A program made the position numbers and the translations under genes. Below are positions 42,794 to 49,937 of a DNA stretch of 51,891 nt, piece by piece (the stretch's first letter is position 1; the number at the start of each line of letters is the position of its first letter). The notes under the pieces are model-generated. The model was not told the DNA's origin, did not search any database, and saw only the letters and a program-made list of their open reading frames with translations. The DNA comes from Candidatus Magnetominusculus sp. LBB02 (GTDB lineage: Bacteria; Nitrospirota; Thermodesulfovibrionia; Thermodesulfovibrionales; Magnetobacteriaceae), in the NCBI GenBank assembly GCA_022321325.1, contig JAKOEO010000016.1, positions 1-51,891 of the forward strand, read 5' to 3'.

Positions 42794-43947
42794 TGGCAGC
42801 ACTTTTAGATTGGATGAGGGAGATTCGAAGGGAAATTCACAGGCAGCCGGAGCTTGGGTTTAACGAACACAAGACGGCGGCGTTGATAGCCGCCAAACTT
42901 CAAGGTCTTGGCATTGACTTCAAAACCGGAGTAGCCCAAACGGGAGTTGTGGGATATCTTGGAACAGAGGGGCCGACAGTGGCGCTGCGTGCCGATATGG
43001 ATGCGCTGCCGCTGACGGAGTGTACGGGGCTGCCGTTTGCTTCTGAGACGCCGGGGGTGATGCACGCCTGCGGGCATGACGGGCATGTGGCCATAGCGCT
43101 TGGGGCGGCGCGTATACTTAAAGAAGACCCGCCCAAAGGCAGCGTGGTTTTCATATTTCAACCTAACGAAGAGGGCTCAGGCGGGGCAAAGCCAATGATA
43201 GAGGAGGGGGTCATAAACGGCATAGACGCCATATTCGCCGGCCACATAGACCCGCGCTACGACGCGGGAAAGATTGTCCTGACCCCCGGCGTTAACAACG
43301 CCTATACCGACGGCTTTCACATAGAGATAACTGGCCGAGGCGGCCACGCCGCCCGACCACATGAGGCCATAGACGCGGTAGTCATAGCCTGTTCGATGGT
43401 AATGCAAATTCAGGCGATTATCTCTCGCAACGTTGACCCGCTCAAGCCTGCCGTTATCACAATAGGGCAGATTACAGGCGGCACGGTTAATAACATCATT
43501 GCCGAACATGCCCTGCTATGGGGTACAATAAGGACGCTTGACGATGGGACGAGGCAGCGGATATTTGAAAGGCTGAGGGCGGTGGCCTCTGCATTTGCGG
43601 CAATGTACGGGGCCTTGATTGAGGTGAAATTCCATGACGGCTACCCGCCCCTGATAAACCACGCAAGACAGTATGAGACGGCAGAGGCGGCGGCGCAGGC
43701 CACAGTAGGCCGTGATAACGTGATAATACATCCAACGCCAAGCATGGGCGGGGAGGACTTCGCCTTCTTTCTGGAGAAAATACCGGGGTGTTTCATACGC
43801 TTTGGGGGGCGAAAGGCGGGGGTTGAGCAATTTCCTCTACACAACCCGCACTTTGACTTTGATGAGGCGGCGCTGATAACGGCGGCAGAGTTTATGGCCA
43901 AAGTTGTACGCATGGAGATTGAGAAATTAGCGGCAGAGGCCGTCTAA
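42790..43947 (+). CDS. M20-family amidohydrolase (N-acyl amino acid or hippurate type)
   Basis: A 385-residue metallo-amidohydrolase. Family segments: EIRREIHRQPELGFNE at the start, ALRADMDALPL with the metal-binding Asp, HACGHDGHVA with His ligands, FQPNEEGSGGAKPMIEEG with the catalytic Glu pair, the dimerisation lid GRGGHAARPHEAIDAV, and SMGGEDFAFF near the C-terminus. Enzymes of this kind remove acyl groups from amino acids or cleave gamma-glutamyl or dipeptide substrates; the exact substrate cannot be read. Its start overlaps the murJ stop (ATGA). Confidence 0.93.
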   Translation: MMAALLDWMREIRREIHRQPELGFNEHKTAALIAAKLQGLGIDFKTGVAQTGVVGYLGTEGPTVALRADMDALPLTECTGLPFASETPGVMHACGHDGHVAIALGAARILKEDPPKGSVVFIFQPNEEGSGGAKPMIEEGVINGIDAIFAGHIDPRYDAGKIVLTPGVNNAYTDGFHIEITGRGGHAARPHEAIDAVVIACSMVMQIQAIISRNVDPLKPAVITIGQITGGTVNNIIAEHALLWGTIRTLDDGTRQRIFERLRAVASAFAAMYGALIEVKFHDGYPPLINHARQYETAEAAAQATVGRDNVIIHPTPSMGGEDFAFFLEKIPGCFIRFGGRKAGVEQFPLHNPHFDFDEAALITAAEFMAKVVRMEIEKLAAEAV

Positions 43948-44213
43948 GCCCTGAAAATCATGGCATTTGATGGCTTTACTGAAAGATGGAATTAATAGTA
44001 GAATTAAGTATATCGTGGGAGGTGAGATATGAAAATTAAGGCGGTATTCGTTAAAGACGGCGATTGGTGGGCAGCGTGGACAGACGATGTGCCGGGGGCA
44101 TGTACGCAGGGAAGAACAATAGAAGAGGCAAGAGAAAATCTTCTTGATGCTATAAATGAAATACGAAAACCGTTTGATTTATAGCGAGTGACAAAAATAT
44201 GTTCGCATTGTCA

Positions 44214-44260
44214 TAGATGTAAGAAAGTAAGAAAGTAAGAATTCTTACATCTAGATTTTT
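44214..44260 (+). terminator. Intrinsic terminator inside the left end of the insertion sequence
   Basis: A perfect 12-base stem (TAGATGTAAGAA with its complement, 44214-44225 and 44242-44253) around a 16-base loop that contains GTAAGAAA-type direct repeats, followed by GATTTTTT. It stands before the transposase start and would stop read-through from the host promoter. Confidence 0.7.
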
Positions 44261-44288
44261 TAGAAGAGTATGTGCATAATAAGTATTG

Positions 44289-45314
44289 ATGCCAGTATCA
44301 TTATTAGAGCCGAATCCAGAAAATGCGTCAATACATGAGCTTAAGACAACTGCTCGTTTAGGGACATATGAAACGTCTCTAAGGTGTACCGCGATTCAGA
44401 TGCTGATAACAGGCATACCACGAGAACAGATTTACGAAGCGCTTTCAGTCACACCCAGAAGTATACAAAAGTGGATAAATGCATTCAATAAAAGGGGAGT
44501 AGACGGGTTAATAGCACGTAAACGTCCTGGCAGACCGAAAAAGATAAAAAAAGAACAGGCTCAAGAATTGGTAAAATTAATAGAAGAGCCTGAGCAGACT
44601 GGGCGTACCTTTTGGACTGCCAAGGCTTTTCATGGGTACATTACCGAAGCATACCAACTTGAATGTTCTTATAAGACAGTCTTACGTTTTTTTCATGAGG
44701 AAGGTTTCGCATTAAAGGTGCCGCAACCGTGGCCAGATCGTCAAAACGAGGAGCAAAGAGACAAGTTCCGGCTGAAGCTCAAACAGCTTTGTGAAGATAC
44801 TGATGTTGACATATGGTACGCAGACGAATCGGGTTTTGAAGGTGAGTCGAAACCTCGTAGACGTTGGGATAAGAAAGGCTCGAAAAGCAGAGTTGTTCAT
44901 AATGGCGACCATATCCGTATGAACCTTATTGGCACGGTGTGCCCACGTATAGGTGAGTTTTTTGCGATAGAGGCATCAAACGTTGATTCTGATATGTTTC
45001 AATTGTTCCTTGACGAAGCAGACAAGTGTATTACACCTCAGCGAAAACGCAATGTGATTATTGTTGATAATGCCACATGGCATAAAAAGAAGTCTTTGAA
45101 TTGGCACTTCTTTGAACCTGTATATCTTCCGCCTTACTCGCCTGACTTTAACCCGATCGAAAATATCTGGTTACTAATGAAACAACGTTGGTTTAAGAAC
45201 CTCCATTGCCGTAATGTTGAAACGCTCATTGCACGCCTTGATGAGGCGATTCTTGACCTCACAAACAATCCCGCTCAAGTCATAAAAACAACCTCTTTCG
45301 GAATTCTATTTTGA
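44289..45314 (+). CDS. IS630-family transposase
   Basis: A 341-residue DDE transposase starting at the ATG at 44289. The N-terminal half has HTH segments for end binding (YEALSVTPRSIQKWINAFN, then the basic linker RKRPGRPKKIKK). The catalytic triad is intact: Asp in WYADESGFEGE, Asp in IIVDNATWH, Glu in NPIENIWLLMKQRW. The stop lies inside the right inverted repeat. The protein cuts and pastes the element at TA sites. No frameshift is seen, so it may still be active. Confidence 0.95.
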   Translation: MPVSLLEPNPENASIHELKTTARLGTYETSLRCTAIQMLITGIPREQIYEALSVTPRSIQKWINAFNKRGVDGLIARKRPGRPKKIKKEQAQELVKLIEEPEQTGRTFWTAKAFHGYITEAYQLECSYKTVLRFFHEEGFALKVPQPWPDRQNEEQRDKFRLKLKQLCEDTDVDIWYADESGFEGESKPRRRWDKKGSKSRVVHNGDHIRMNLIGTVCPRIGEFFAIEASNVDSDMFQLFLDEADKCITPQRKRNVIIVDNATWHKKKSLNWHFFEPVYLPPYSPDFNPIENIWLLMKQRWFKNLHCRNVETLIARLDEAILDLTNNPAQVIKTTSFGILF

Positions 45315-45369
45315 CACTCGCTATAGAATCATTGCCAAAGCGAGAGATAATGTTAGAAGAAATTGAGGT

Positions 45370-45554
45370 ATGAAGCGAAAAGAGTTGATACGACATGGCA
45401 TGGATGTGCGTTATCGCGGGAAGGTGCTAAGCATAGCAGATATATTAATCTATGGGATTTAGAGAAATTTGCAACTATTCCAAGACATGCAGAGATTGCC
45501 GACATGCTTGCCAGAACAATTTGTAAGCAGCTCGGTATTCCATATTCAAAATAA
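45370..45554 (+). pseudogene. hicA: hicA toxin gene with a frameshift
   Basis: It begins ATG with MKRKELIRH, the usual HicA start, but then leaves the frame. From 45399 another frame continues as HGCALSREGAKHSRYIN and IPRHAEIADMLARTICKQLG, i.e. the rest of HicA with the conserved G-x-K-H-x-x-Y active-site strand. About 7 bases appear to be missing near 45396-45398, where three codons are expected between the two His codons. The toxin cannot be made in one frame. Confidence 0.8.
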
Positions 45555-45560
45555 ATTAGT

Positions 45561-45701
45561 ATGAGTGAAGAAAAGCTAACTTTATACCGGTATCGTCACT
45601 TAGAGGGTGAGCATTTCGAGCGAACGAAGAAAATCATCACTGATTCAGTATTGTACTTTGCAAGCGCGTCATTCTCGCTTGATATAAACACTATAGGGTG
45701 A
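45561..45701 (+). pseudogene. Fragment of a DUF2971-like gene
   Basis: A 46-codon frame, MSEEKLTLYRYRHLEGEHFE to DSVLYFASASFS, matches the first strand-helix-strand of DUF2971 proteins (LYKYR ... LYFASPSSFNDPFD). The NDPFD part and the remaining 200 or so residues are gone; the sequence runs into the next module. It starts 7 bases after the hicA remnant. Confidence 0.55.
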
Positions 45702-45711
45702 TTAGCGGCCA

Positions 45712-46083
45712 TTATTTCAGGTAAAGTTGCGCCCGTTCAGCAAGTTCTATTGCTTTTAACTTGATTTCTGACTTTTCCTTCGGCCAGCCCACAATGTTTG
45801 CATGGCGGGGAGGGTCGTCATTTGCGTCAATTTCAAGACCTACATCATTTACTTGTACTGCAATGATATCCGCACGCGCCAATAACGGTAGTTTACGCAG
45901 AACTCCTACTTTGTCGCCAAGCGCCCATATGTCATTATTGTCGAGATCGAAAATACGAAACACAGACAAGAGCCTGTTTTGTGGCGGCATAAAAGCAGAG
46001 TATCTTACACTTTTATCAGAACCTCTGAAATTATTTGTCGAAAATATAAATCGCGTTAATTTTTCAGAGGGGCTGCATATCAC
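45712..46083 (-). CDS. Unknown protein, second gene of a coupled two-gene module
   Basis: A 123-residue protein without signal or membrane segments. Segments that look conserved from what I recall of similar hypothetical proteins: RFIFSTNNF at the start, SAFMPPQNRLLSVFRIFDL, IWALGDKVGV, ARADIIAVQV, and DANDDPPRHANIVGWPKEKSE near the end. I know no function. It begins with ATGA overlapping the upstream gene, the arrangement of toxin-antitoxin and other two-part modules. It abuts the hicBA/DUF2971 remnants, so it belongs to an accessory pocket. Confidence 0.75.
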   Translation of the reverse strand: MICSPSEKLTRFIFSTNNFRGSDKSVRYSAFMPPQNRLLSVFRIFDLDNNDIWALGDKVGVLRKLPLLARADIIAVQVNDVGLEIDANDDPPRHANIVGWPKEKSEIKLKAIELAERAQLYLK

Positions 46084-46478
46084 AACGAATATAATCTCAT
46101 TATATTTTGTATAACCGCCATTGGCAATGTGCTATCAAAATGCTCTTCGCCATGCACCTTATTTCCGACAACCAGACCGGCATATGTAATACGGCGGTCG
46201 CCGCTGACGCTAATAACAAACACCTGCCCCTTTCCCCTATACCACTCAAACCCTATGTCGCCGGTTGGCTCGGCAACCATCACAGGCGTTGGAATTGAAG
46301 ATGGCAGTGCGTCAATTACCATTTGCGCCTCTTTAAATGCACTATTGGTAATGGCTTGGGCGCCCTGACCGTCCCAGTTCTCAATTGAACACTCCTTGTA
46401 CATGTCCTGCAAGGCAGCGCACATTTGATCCGTTCCTTCAATATTCTCTATAATGCCTGAAACCATAGCCTTATTCAT
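46080..46478 (-). CDS. Unknown protein, first gene of a coupled two-gene module
   Basis: A 132-residue soluble protein. Recognisable segments are MYKECSIENWDGQGAQAI, ALPSSIPTPVMVAEPTGDIG followed by FEWYRGKGQVFVISVSGD, and ITYAGLVVGNKVHGEEHF; proteins of this pattern recur beside the partner family above in other bacteria, as far as I recall. No catalytic motif is evident; the middle looks like a small beta sheet (EW, VFVISV, ITYAGL). AGAGG precedes the ATG and a TATAAT (46503-46498, minus strand) lies about 20 bases upstream. Confidence 0.75.
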   Translation of the reverse strand: MNKAMVSGIIENIEGTDQMCAALQDMYKECSIENWDGQGAQAITNSAFKEAQMVIDALPSSIPTPVMVAEPTGDIGFEWYRGKGQVFVISVSGDRRITYAGLVVGNKVHGEEHFDSTLPMAVIQNIMRLYSL

Positions 46479-46605
46479 AACCTTGCCTCTATTTGTTATT
46501 ATAACATATCAAATATATTTAAATTTACAAAACGTCTCAGGCTAACTTGGTAAACCATGTTTTCATGCGGCGTCAGCCTCAGCTGCAAAATTCAGCGGCA
46601 AGAGT

Positions 46606-46634
46606 TTGCATATGCCGCCGGTATTTGATATAAT
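46606..46634 (+). promoter_or_regulatory. Promoter of the yebC-glmS run
   Basis: TTGCAT (46606-46611), 17 bases, TATAAT (46629-46634), about 34 bases before the ATG of the YebC gene, which has GGGGGC as its ribosome site. Confidence 0.65.
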
Positions 46635-46668
46635 ATAGAATGAGTAAATACGATAACGGGGGCAATTA

Positions 46669-47412
46669 ATGTCAGGCCATTCAAAATGGGCACAAATTAA
46701 ACGAAAAAAGGCGGTTACAGATTCGCGCAGAGGGAAGGTCTTCTCCAGAATCGTCAAAGAGGTCTCCGTGGCGGCAAGAATGGGCGGGTCTGACCCCGAG
46801 GGTAACCCTCGCCTTCGTACCGCCATAGACAAGGCAAAAGAGGTCAACATGCCCCTCGATAACATCAAAAGGGCTATTCAAAAGGGCGCAGGAGAACTCG
46901 GCGGCGCCATGTACGAGGAAATCATCTACGAGGGCTATGGGCCGGGCGGCGTTGCCATCCTTATAGAGGCCATGACAGACAACAAAAATAGAACCGTTGC
47001 CGAGATAAGATACGCCCTCACAAAACATGGCGGTACGCTTGGAGAGTCGGGCTGCGTTGCCTGGATGTTTTCTAAAAAGGGCTGTATTCTGATAGATAAA
47101 AAGGCCGCCACAGAGGACGCCCTCATGTCAGAGGCCCTTGAGGCCGGCGTGGATGACCTGAAAAACGACCCCGGTGACGACATGTACGAACTCATCACCT
47201 CAGCCGAGGACATGTCTGCCGTGAAGGCGCATCTGGAAAAGGCGGGCATTGCCGTTTCGTCTTCTGAAATCACCATGATTCCCGGCAACTATATCGAGGT
47301 TGACGCCTCCACAAGCAATAAGATGATGCGCATTATAGACGCCCTTGACGAACTTGAAGACGTCCAAAACGTCCACGCAAATTTTGAACTGCCCGATGAG
47401 GAGCTGTCATAG
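46669..47412 (+). CDS. yebC: YebC/PmpR-family protein
   Basis: A 247-residue protein of normal length with the family start [20 protein letters not shown] and the segments [29 protein letters not shown], and [13 protein letters not shown]. Members bind DNA as regulators and, in the YebC2 branch, help ribosomes through proline runs; which role applies here cannot be told. It leads a closely spaced run with the protease, glmU and glmS genes. Confidence 0.95.
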   Translation: MSGHSKWAQIKRKKAVTDSRRGKVFSRIVKEVSVAARMGGSDPEGNPRLRTAIDKAKEVNMPLDNIKRAIQKGAGELGGAMYEEIIYEGYGPGGVAILIEAMTDNKNRTVAEIRYALTKHGGTLGESGCVAWMFSKKGCILIDKKAATEDALMSEALEAGVDDLKNDPGDDMYELITSAEDMSAVKAHLEKAGIAVSSSEITMIPGNYIEVDASTSNKMMRIIDALDELEDVQNVHANFELPDEELS

Positions 47413-47417
47413 GCAAA

Positions 47418-48527
47418 ATGGCTGCAAAATCCGCCCGCCATACAGCAGCGCCTTATAGGGGCTGCTGTGTGCTGGTTCTTGCGCTGTTATTGTCAGTTGC
47501 CATAGCCCCAGCCGCTCACGCCCAGTCTGCCGTTAAGATGTCTCCAGAGGAGGAGACATCAATCTCCATATACAAACAGGCCAGTCCATCAGTAGTCAAC
47601 ATCACCACCACGACTATGGTTCAGGACTTCTTCTCCATCTACCCTCAAAAAGGCTCCGGCTCTGGTACGATTATCACCCCGGACGGCTATGTCCTGACAA
47701 ATTACCACGTCGTTGAGGACGCCTCTGAAATTGGCGTTACCATGATTGACGGCAAGAAATACCCTGCAAAATTCATTGGCGCAGACCAGGACAACGACAT
47801 CGCCGTCATTAAGATTATCCCTGAAAAGAATATCGCCTTTAAGGCAATAGAGATGGGCATCTCAGATTCCTTACAGGTAGGCCAGCATGTCTACGCAATA
47901 GGAAACCCGTTTGGACTGAACTCCACTATGACCAGGGGGATTGTAAGCGCCCTGGGACGCCCCCTTACTACAAGTTCAGGCAAAGTAATTGACAACGTAA
48001 TTCAAACAGACGCCGCCATTAATCCGGGCAACTCCGGCGGCCCGCTAATTGAGTCAAGCGGCAGGATGATAGGCATTACCACCGCCATATTCACGCCCAC
48101 CGGCGGCAGCGTCGGCATTGGCTTTGCTATTCCCATAAGCGTTGCCAGGGCGCTGATTCCCGATTTGATTAACCATGGAAAGGTCAGAAGGCCGTGGATT
48201 GGCATCGTAGGCGTTCCGCTATGGGAGAAACTCTCCAAGGCGCTTGGCCTTCCCGTTGGGGCAGGCGTGCTGGTATCTCAAGTCGTCCAGGACAGCCCCG
48301 CCCACAAGGCCGGCATAAAGGGCGGCAACAGACCGGTGGAAATAAGCGGTACGGTTATCTACCTTGGCGGCGACATAATTGTCGAGGCTGGCGGGATAAA
48401 GGTAAACTCGCTGCAGGATTTGGCTAAAGCGCTTAAAGATAAAAAACCAAAGGACATAATCGCAATTAAGCTCATCAGAGGTTCGCAATCTATCGTCGTA
48501 AACTGTGTCGTGGAGCTGAAATCATAG
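47418..48527 (+). CDS. HtrA/Deg-type serine protease with one PDZ domain
   Basis: A 369-residue periplasmic protease. A signal peptide (to about residue 36, AAHAQS) is followed by the trypsin-like domain with His in TNYHVVED, Asp in DNDIAVIKI, and Ser in NPGNSGGPL. One PDZ domain (about 265-365) has the carboxylate-binding region and GDIIVEAGG. One PDZ and a cleaved or uncleaved N-terminal helix make it closest to DegS or to DegQ-like proteins with a single PDZ. It would degrade or sense misfolded envelope proteins. It starts 5 bases after the YebC stop and ends 2 before glmU. Confidence 0.93.
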   Translation: MAAKSARHTAAPYRGCCVLVLALLLSVAIAPAAHAQSAVKMSPEEETSISIYKQASPSVVNITTTTMVQDFFSIYPQKGSGSGTIITPDGYVLTNYHVVEDASEIGVTMIDGKKYPAKFIGADQDNDIAVIKIIPEKNIAFKAIEMGISDSLQVGQHVYAIGNPFGLNSTMTRGIVSALGRPLTTSSGKVIDNVIQTDAAINPGNSGGPLIESSGRMIGITTAIFTPTGGSVGIGFAIPISVARALIPDLINHGKVRRPWIGIVGVPLWEKLSKALGLPVGAGVLVSQVVQDSPAHKAGIKGGNRPVEISGTVIYLGGDIIVEAGGIKVNSLQDLAKALKDKKPKDIIAIKLIRGSQSIVVNCVVELKS

Positions 48528-48529
48528 CC

Positions 48530-49924
48530 ATGAGAACCTGTGCTGTTGTCCTTGCCGCCGGACTTGGCAAGCGCATGAAGTCCGCCACGCCTAAGGTAAT
48601 TCACAATTTAATGGGCAAGCCCATTGTCACATACGCGGTGGAGGCAGTTAAGGCCGTCGAAGGGGTATCGAAGGTCGTCCTTGTCATTGGCAGACACTCA
48701 GAGGATAAACTCACCAGCATATTTAAAGATGACCCAATGGTGTCATTTGCCTGGCAGGAAAAACTGCTCGGCACGGCTGACGCGGTTAAGTCCGGCCTTA
48801 ACGCCCTTAACGGTGAACAATTTGACTATACGCTTGTAATGACGGCAGATGCACCGCTGATAAGGGCTGAAACTCTGCAGGGCCTAATTGACAGGCACAT
48901 ATCGGGCGGCAATGATGTCACTGTGCTTAGTTTTGTCACCTTAAACCCATCGGCATATGGGCGGATTAAGCGAAATCCCAACGGCACTGTCAAATGTATC
49001 ATTGAAAACCCGGACGCCACAGAAGAGGAAAGGCTGATTGACGAGGTAAACAGCGGCATTTATGTCCTCAGCAAAGACGCCCTGCCGCTTTTGGATAAGA
49101 TTCAGATAAATGCAAAAAAGGGGGAGTATTATCTTACAGACATCGTATCAATCGCTAATGATAATGGCCTCAAAGTCGAGGCTGTAAGGCAGATGGACGA
49201 GGACGAGTTCTTAGGGATAAACTCGCGGCAGGAGCTTCTTTACGCATTAACCGCTCTAAAGCTGAGGATTAACCGGCACTGGATGGACGAGGGTGTTACA
49301 CTGATGGACGAAAACACAACGCTCATCGCTCCAAGTATCACTGCGATTGGGCGCGATACGATTATATATCCAAACGTAATCATTGAGGGCAATACCACTA
49401 TAGGCGAGGGCTGCACTATCTATCCAAACGTAAGAATCGTAAACTCCAGCATTGAGCGCAACGTTGTAATAAAGGACTCAACGCTGATAGAGGACTCAAC
49501 GATACAGGAGGGGGCTGCGGTCGGGCCGTTTGCCCATCTTAGGCCGGGTTCTGTGATAGGCAAAAAGGCAAAGGTCGGCAATTTCGTAGAGATTAAGAAA
49601 TCCACGCTTGGCTTTAACACAAAGGCGTCGCATCTATCCTACATTGGGGATGCCGAGGTCGGCGATAACGTCAACATTGGCGCAGGGACGATAACATGCA
49701 ACTACGACGGTGTAAATAAGTTTAAGACGGTGATAGAAGACGGCGTGTTCATAGGGAGCGATTCACAGCTTGTCGCCCCGGTAAAAATAGGCAAGGGCGC
49801 CTTTATAGGGGCAGGGTCAACCATAACGCAGGACGTACAGGAAGGCTCACTTGCGATAAGCCGCGTAAGGCAGCGCACAATATTAGACTGGGTCAAGTCA
49901 AAGTTCACCTTGAATAAACAGTGA
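48530..49924 (+). CDS. glmU: Bifunctional GlmU (GlcN-1-P acetyltransferase / GlcNAc-1-P uridylyltransferase)
   Basis: A 464-residue enzyme making UDP-GlcNAc for peptidoglycan and lipopolysaccharide. The N-terminal pyrophosphorylase has AAGLGKRMKS and the loop LGTADAVKSG; the C-terminal left-handed beta helix has hexapeptide repeats (TTIGEGCTIYPNVRI) and the acetyltransferase segments HLRPGSVIGKKAKVGNF, KASHLSYIGD and NIGAGTITCNYDG. Length and both halves are complete. It is 13 bases before glmS, so both ends of the hexosamine pathway are co-transcribed. Confidence 0.97.
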   Translation: MRTCAVVLAAGLGKRMKSATPKVIHNLMGKPIVTYAVEAVKAVEGVSKVVLVIGRHSEDKLTSIFKDDPMVSFAWQEKLLGTADAVKSGLNALNGEQFDYTLVMTADAPLIRAETLQGLIDRHISGGNDVTVLSFVTLNPSAYGRIKRNPNGTVKCIIENPDATEEERLIDEVNSGIYVLSKDALPLLDKIQINAKKGEYYLTDIVSIANDNGLKVEAVRQMDEDEFLGINSRQELLYALTALKLRINRHWMDEGVTLMDENTTLIAPSITAIGRDTIIYPNVIIEGNTTIGEGCTIYPNVRIVNSSIERNVVIKDSTLIEDSTIQEGAAVGPFAHLRPGSVIGKKAKVGNFVEIKKSTLGFNTKASHLSYIGDAEVGDNVNIGAGTITCNYDGVNKFKTVIEDGVFIGSDSQLVAPVKIGKGAFIGAGSTITQDVQEGSLAISRVRQRTILDWVKSKFTLNKQ

Positions 49925-49937
49925 CAGCGGAGGGGCT

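Larger units (their letters stand above)
44182..45323 (+). mobile_element. Complete IS630-family insertion sequence
   Basis: An 1142-base element with 15-base terminal inverted repeats (TAGCGAGTGACAAAA and the complement of TTTTGACACTCGCTA, one mismatch) flanked by TA at 44180-44181 and 45324-45325, the target duplication typical of the IS630/Tc1-mariner group. It holds one intact transposase gene. The clean ends and a target gene that can be restored exactly suggest a recent insertion. Confidence 0.93.
44029..45373 (+). pseudogene. hicB: hicB antitoxin gene split by an IS630-family element
   Basis: The first part (44029-44181) encodes MKIKAVFVKDGDWWAAWTDD to IRKPFDL, a HicB antitoxin N-terminus, after GGAGG. 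The element's first three bases (TAG, 44182-44184) stop it at 51 residues. After the element the frame resumes at 45326 as ESLPKREIMLEEIEV and a TGA at 45371-45373. Removing the element and one TA gives an uninterrupted 66-codon HicB whose stop overlaps the hicA start (ATGA at 45370-45373). The truncated product keeps most of the partial RNase-H-like fold but lacks its C-terminal strand. Confidence 0.85.

Noticed and set aside
45363-45554. Independent 63-codon gene starting at a TTG
   Set aside because: Its C-terminal part is HicA in a shifted frame and its first codons lie in the hicB end, so it is a pseudogene fragment.
49925-49937. glmS ribozyme upstream of glmS
   Set aside because: The glmU-glmS gap is only 13 bases and glmU codes up to it, leaving no room for the ribozyme.
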